Source of the DNA: DAIOGN01 sp036745245
GTDB lineage: Bacteria > Zixibacteria > MSB-5A5 > JAUVRN01
Direction of reading: 5' to 3'
NCBI GenBank assembly: GCA_036745245.1
Contig: DAIOGN010000150.1
Coordinates: 1 to 6,993 of the forward strand
DNA: 6,993 bases
Positions within the stretch are counted from its first letter, which is position 1; every line of letters begins with the position of its first letter. The notes below the pieces were generated by a model that was not told the DNA's origin, did not search any database, and saw only the letters and a program-made list of their open reading frames with translations. The translations under genes were made by a program, and so were the position numbers. Positions 4,473-6,993 of this stretch are shown here, in pieces.

Positions 4473-6993
4473 ATGGTCCACGTAAGTTCAATGCTTCTAT
4501 CAGGCGTTAGGGTTGCAGTTGTTGCGTGGCTACTCTTGGTGCCAGGCGCCCTCGCCCAGGAAGACTACCTGCGCACCGTCTGGCAAACCCAGGGCACGGG
4601 ATACGGTCTGGGCTATGCCGCCACCGAGTGCCTCGATATTGACGGTGACGGGTCCAATGAAATCCTCCTGGACGCCGGAATCTTTCCCGAAAGGCACTTC
4701 ACGGTCTGGAAGCATGTCGGGCCGGACTACGCCCCAGTATGGACCAGCCGTGTGTACGGCCAGGGTGGGATCTGCCAGATCGAGACCGCGGATCTCGAGA
4801 GCGATGGAGATCTAGAGATCTTTGTGCTCCAGTGTGATGGCACGGTCGACGTGTATGACGGATCCACCATGTCACTTCTGGCAACCGATTCAACCTCTGC
4901 CGCGAGTGCCGTGGCCAGCAACATCGCGGATGTAGACAACGATGGAAGCTGGGAACTCGTGGTGCTCTCTTCGAGCGCTCTTCAGATCTTCGACGCCACC
5001 ACGCTGACCTTGGAATGGAGCTCCACCGCCTACGGCGGCTTTGATCTCGAGGTGGGTGACGTGGATGGCGACGATTCCACAGAAATCGTGGTCTCGACCA
5101 GTGTCGCCGGATACATCCTGGACGGAGCAAGCCGCGCTGTGGAGTGGCAATACCCGGGCTCCTTTGGCACGATCATCGAACTCGGAACCGTCGATGCCGA
5201 CCCGGAGCCTGAGATCATCGCCCAGGGTGGCCCCACGGACGTGACCGCCTTCGACGGCAAACTGCATGCGGCGCTTTGGTCGATGAACACCGGCGGACGT
5301 CACGACGCGATGCGCGTGACCGACGTGGAGGGGGACGGCCTGGCCGATGTCTTCCTGGGCGACAACCAGTGGGGTAACATCAGTCGCTACAACGTGGTTA
5401 CCAAACTGCGGATGTGGTACATCCCGAATCCGGATCATGGAGTCACCGACATCGCGGTAGGCGATGCAGACGGCGACGGCATTGCGGAGATTCTCTGGGG
5501 CGCCGGGCAGAGCGCAAGCGATTGGGACCAATTGTATGTCGCCGGCCTGGATAGTCGGCAGATCGAGTGGCAGACCCCAATCCAGGACGGACCGTTCTTT
5601 GTCGCCGCAGCCGATCTCGATCTCGATGGTGAGACGGAAATCATTGGGGGGTGTTACATCCGCCAAGGCGGGCCTAAAGGAGTGCCAATCATGGTTCTCG
5701 ACGCGGAGAGCCACCTCATGGAATGGTCCTTTCCCGCGGTGCTTGGTAACCTCACCACTCTTGAAGTCGCCAACACGAATACCAACGCCCACTTAGAAAT
5801 CGTCATCGGTGAGGAGGACAGAATCGGCGTGATCGATGGCGTGACGCGCGAGCGTCTTTGGAACGGCTCACCTGTGACGGCCACGCGCGATATCGCCGTG
5901 GCAGACCTGGATGGAGACGACACCACCGACATCGTCGTCGTGAGCGGCCTGGGATACATTCACGTATTCAACGGGTTCACGGGGCAGGAAAAGTGGGCCA
6001 TCCATCCCACGTCCTGGGTGTTCGGAGGAGTGAGCGTCGGTCAGATGGACACGGATCCTCCGCTTGAGATCGTTCGTTGGAGTAAGGAAGGCAAAGTGCA
6101 GGTATTCGACGGCGTCGGGCGCAACCTGGAGTGGGAGAGTTCAGGCCTGCCGGGCGTGACGGCCCTATCGATTGCGGATGTGGAATTGGATGGGGATATG
6201 GAGCTCCTTCTCGGCCATGTGAACGGTTGGGTGACGATGGTCGATGCACTCACCGATACGATCCAGGCGCAGGATAGCGTCAGCTCCGAGGCCATCACCG
6301 GCATCGTGGCGGCCAATCTCGATTCTGCCCTGGGGCAGGAAATCGTCATCGGCAATTCCATGGTGACAGTCCTGGCGGCGAGCAATCTCGCAGTGAAATG
6401 GCGGAGCATCGACTTGGGCTTCGGGATGGGCGAGACCGGAAACTTTATTGCTCAGGATGTGGATTTCGACGGGTACATGGATTTGCTTGCCGGCAGTGGC
6501 CGCGGGATTCACCACTACGAATCCTCAACGCCGTATCCCGACGTCACGCCACCCCGGATCTTGTCGCAGCTGCCGCTCATCGGCGCCCAGTCCGTGGGTT
6601 TGGATAGCGATCTGCGAGTTGTGTTTTCGGAAGCCGTGAATTCCGCCACACTCGCACCCGGCATAGTGCTTGAAGATCTGGCCACCTCCGACACGATGGA
6701 CTTTACCGCCACGTACCATGCGCCGACTCACGAGCTCATCATTTCACCGGCCGTTGACCTGCCGGCCGAACATCCGATCCGAGTGACTCTGCTCGGAACG
6801 ATCTCCGATCTGGCAGCTCATGGTCTGGATGGCAATGGGAACGGCGTTCCGGAAGGGTCGCCCATCGATGACGCGGTGTGGACCTTCATGACGGGCGCAG
6901 TGTCGGACGCGGTCGGCCCGGTCGTGCTCACGGCTCAAGTGAGCCCCGACACGCTATGGCGCGGCACCGCTTTGACACTGGAGGTACTGATTT
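4473..6993 (+). CDS. Secreted FG-GAP/VCBS-repeat protein with SbsA-type Ig-like domain, 3' end outside window
   Basis: An open frame of 840 residues with no stop, cut by the right edge. The ATG at 4473 gives a clear signal peptide: Arg13, apolar 14-27, and cleavage after ALA at residue 28. Met7 (4491) is an alternative start. Fourteen repeats follow, each with a calcium-loop core of the D-x-D-x-DG type and a hydrophobic strand such as EIVV. Their cores begin at 55, 107, 153, 196, 241, 284, 331, 381, 434, 478, 524, 569, 615 and 662, a spacing of 43-53. This matches FG-GAP/VCBS repeats of integrin-like propellers, and 14 units would suit two seven-bladed propellers. Ten cores are intact or nearly so; those at 241, 434, 524 and 615 are degenerate. 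Residues 690-808 (DVTPPRI to WTFMTG) look like a Big_5 / SbsA Ig-like domain, with a D-G-N-G-N-G turn at 786. A further domain starts near 815. The role is unknown; adhesion or surface display is an inference. The true C-terminus, which might carry a sorting signal, is not visible. Confidence 0.88.
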   Translation, partial: MVHVSSMLLSGVRVAVVAWLLLVPGALAQEDYLRTVWQTQGTGYGLGYAATECLDIDGDGSNEILLDAGIFPERHFTVWKHVGPDYAPVWTSRVYGQGGICQIETADLESDGDLEIFVLQCDGTVDVYDGSTMSLLATDSTSAASAVASNIADVDNDGSWELVVLSSSALQIFDATTLTLEWSSTAYGGFDLEVGDVDGDDSTEIVVSTSVAGYILDGASRAVEWQYPGSFGTIIELGTVDADPEPEIIAQGGPTDVTAFDGKLHAALWSMNTGGRHDAMRVTDVEGDGLADVFLGDNQWGNISRYNVVTKLRMWYIPNPDHGVTDIAVGDADGDGIAEILWGAGQSASDWDQLYVAGLDSRQIEWQTPIQDGPFFVAAADLDLDGETEIIGGCYIRQGGPKGVPIMVLDAESHLMEWSFPAVLGNLTTLEVANTNTNAHLEIVIGEEDRIGVIDGVTRERLWNGSPVTATRDIAVADLDGDDTTDIVVVSGLGYIHVFNGFTGQEKWAIHPTSWVFGGVSVGQMDTDPPLEIVRWSKEGKVQVFDGVGRNLEWESSGLPGVTALSIADVELDGDMELLLGHVNGWVTMVDALTDTIQAQDSVSSEAITGIVAANLDSALGQEIVIGNSMVTVLAASNLAVKWRSIDLGFGMGETGNFIAQDVDFDGYMDLLAGSGRGIHHYESSTPYPDVTPPRILSQLPLIGAQSVGLDSDLRVVFSEAVNSATLAPGIVLEDLATSDTMDFTATYHAPTHELIISPAVDLPAEHPIRVTLLGTISDLAAHGLDGNGNGVPEGSPIDDAVWTFMTGAVSDAVGPVVLTAQVSPDTLWRGTALTLEVLI

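Noticed and set aside
4890..5792. 300-residue minus-strand open frame antiparallel to the FG-GAP gene
   Set aside because: It is a shadow frame produced by GC-rich repeated codons opposite Asp/Gly-rich repeats, is rich in His, Val and Arg, and has no recognisable domain.
1..6993. Defence system, toxin-antitoxin pair, CRISPR array, prophage or retron
   Set aside because: All sizeable coding regions are accounted for by transport and secreted-propeller proteins; no direct-repeat array, nuclease, reverse transcriptase or phage motif was seen.

Overview
The window is GC-rich bacterial DNA with tightly packed genes. It holds the end of an ABC exporter operon, two large predicted secreted beta-propeller proteins, and a small membrane protein between them. 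Secreted proteins that combine LVIVD or FG-GAP propellers with a dockerin-like tail or an SbsA-type Ig-like domain are common in uncultured lineages of the Fibrobacterota-Chlorobiota-Bacteroidota (FCB) neighbourhood, such as Eisenbacteria, Krumholzibacteriota and Zixibacteria. That placement is an inference from protein style only; there is no rRNA or marker gene here.

Layout. Positions 1-267 are the 3' end of an ABC ATPase gene, overlapping by 4 bases (ATGA) the permease gene at 264-1604; together they form a NatAB-like ABC-2 exporter. An 88-base gap follows, with a palindromic REP-like motif and a probable promoter. Positions 1693-3780 encode a 695-residue exported protein with 14 LVIVD-type repeats and a degenerate dockerin-like C-terminus. 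It converges, across 17 bases, on a minus-strand gene (3798-4277) for a four-helix DUF4149-type membrane protein. A 195-base divergent spacer (4278-4472) carries promoter-like elements, a perfect 12-bp palindrome and a hairpin. Positions 4473-6993 encode an exported FG-GAP/VCBS-type protein with 14 calcium-loop repeats and an Ig-like domain; it runs off the right edge.

How it fits together. The ABC pair is one translationally coupled unit. The other three genes appear to be separate transcription units, since they alternate in strand and each has its own upstream signals. Two of them (1693 and 4277) have a TANNNT -10-like hexamer ending exactly 6 bases before the ATG and no Shine-Dalgarno, which suggests leaderless transcripts. 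The two secreted proteins come from different repeat families but each counts to 14 units, which fits two seven-bladed propellers. No classical defence system, CRISPR array, phage gene, transposase, tRNA or rRNA was seen.
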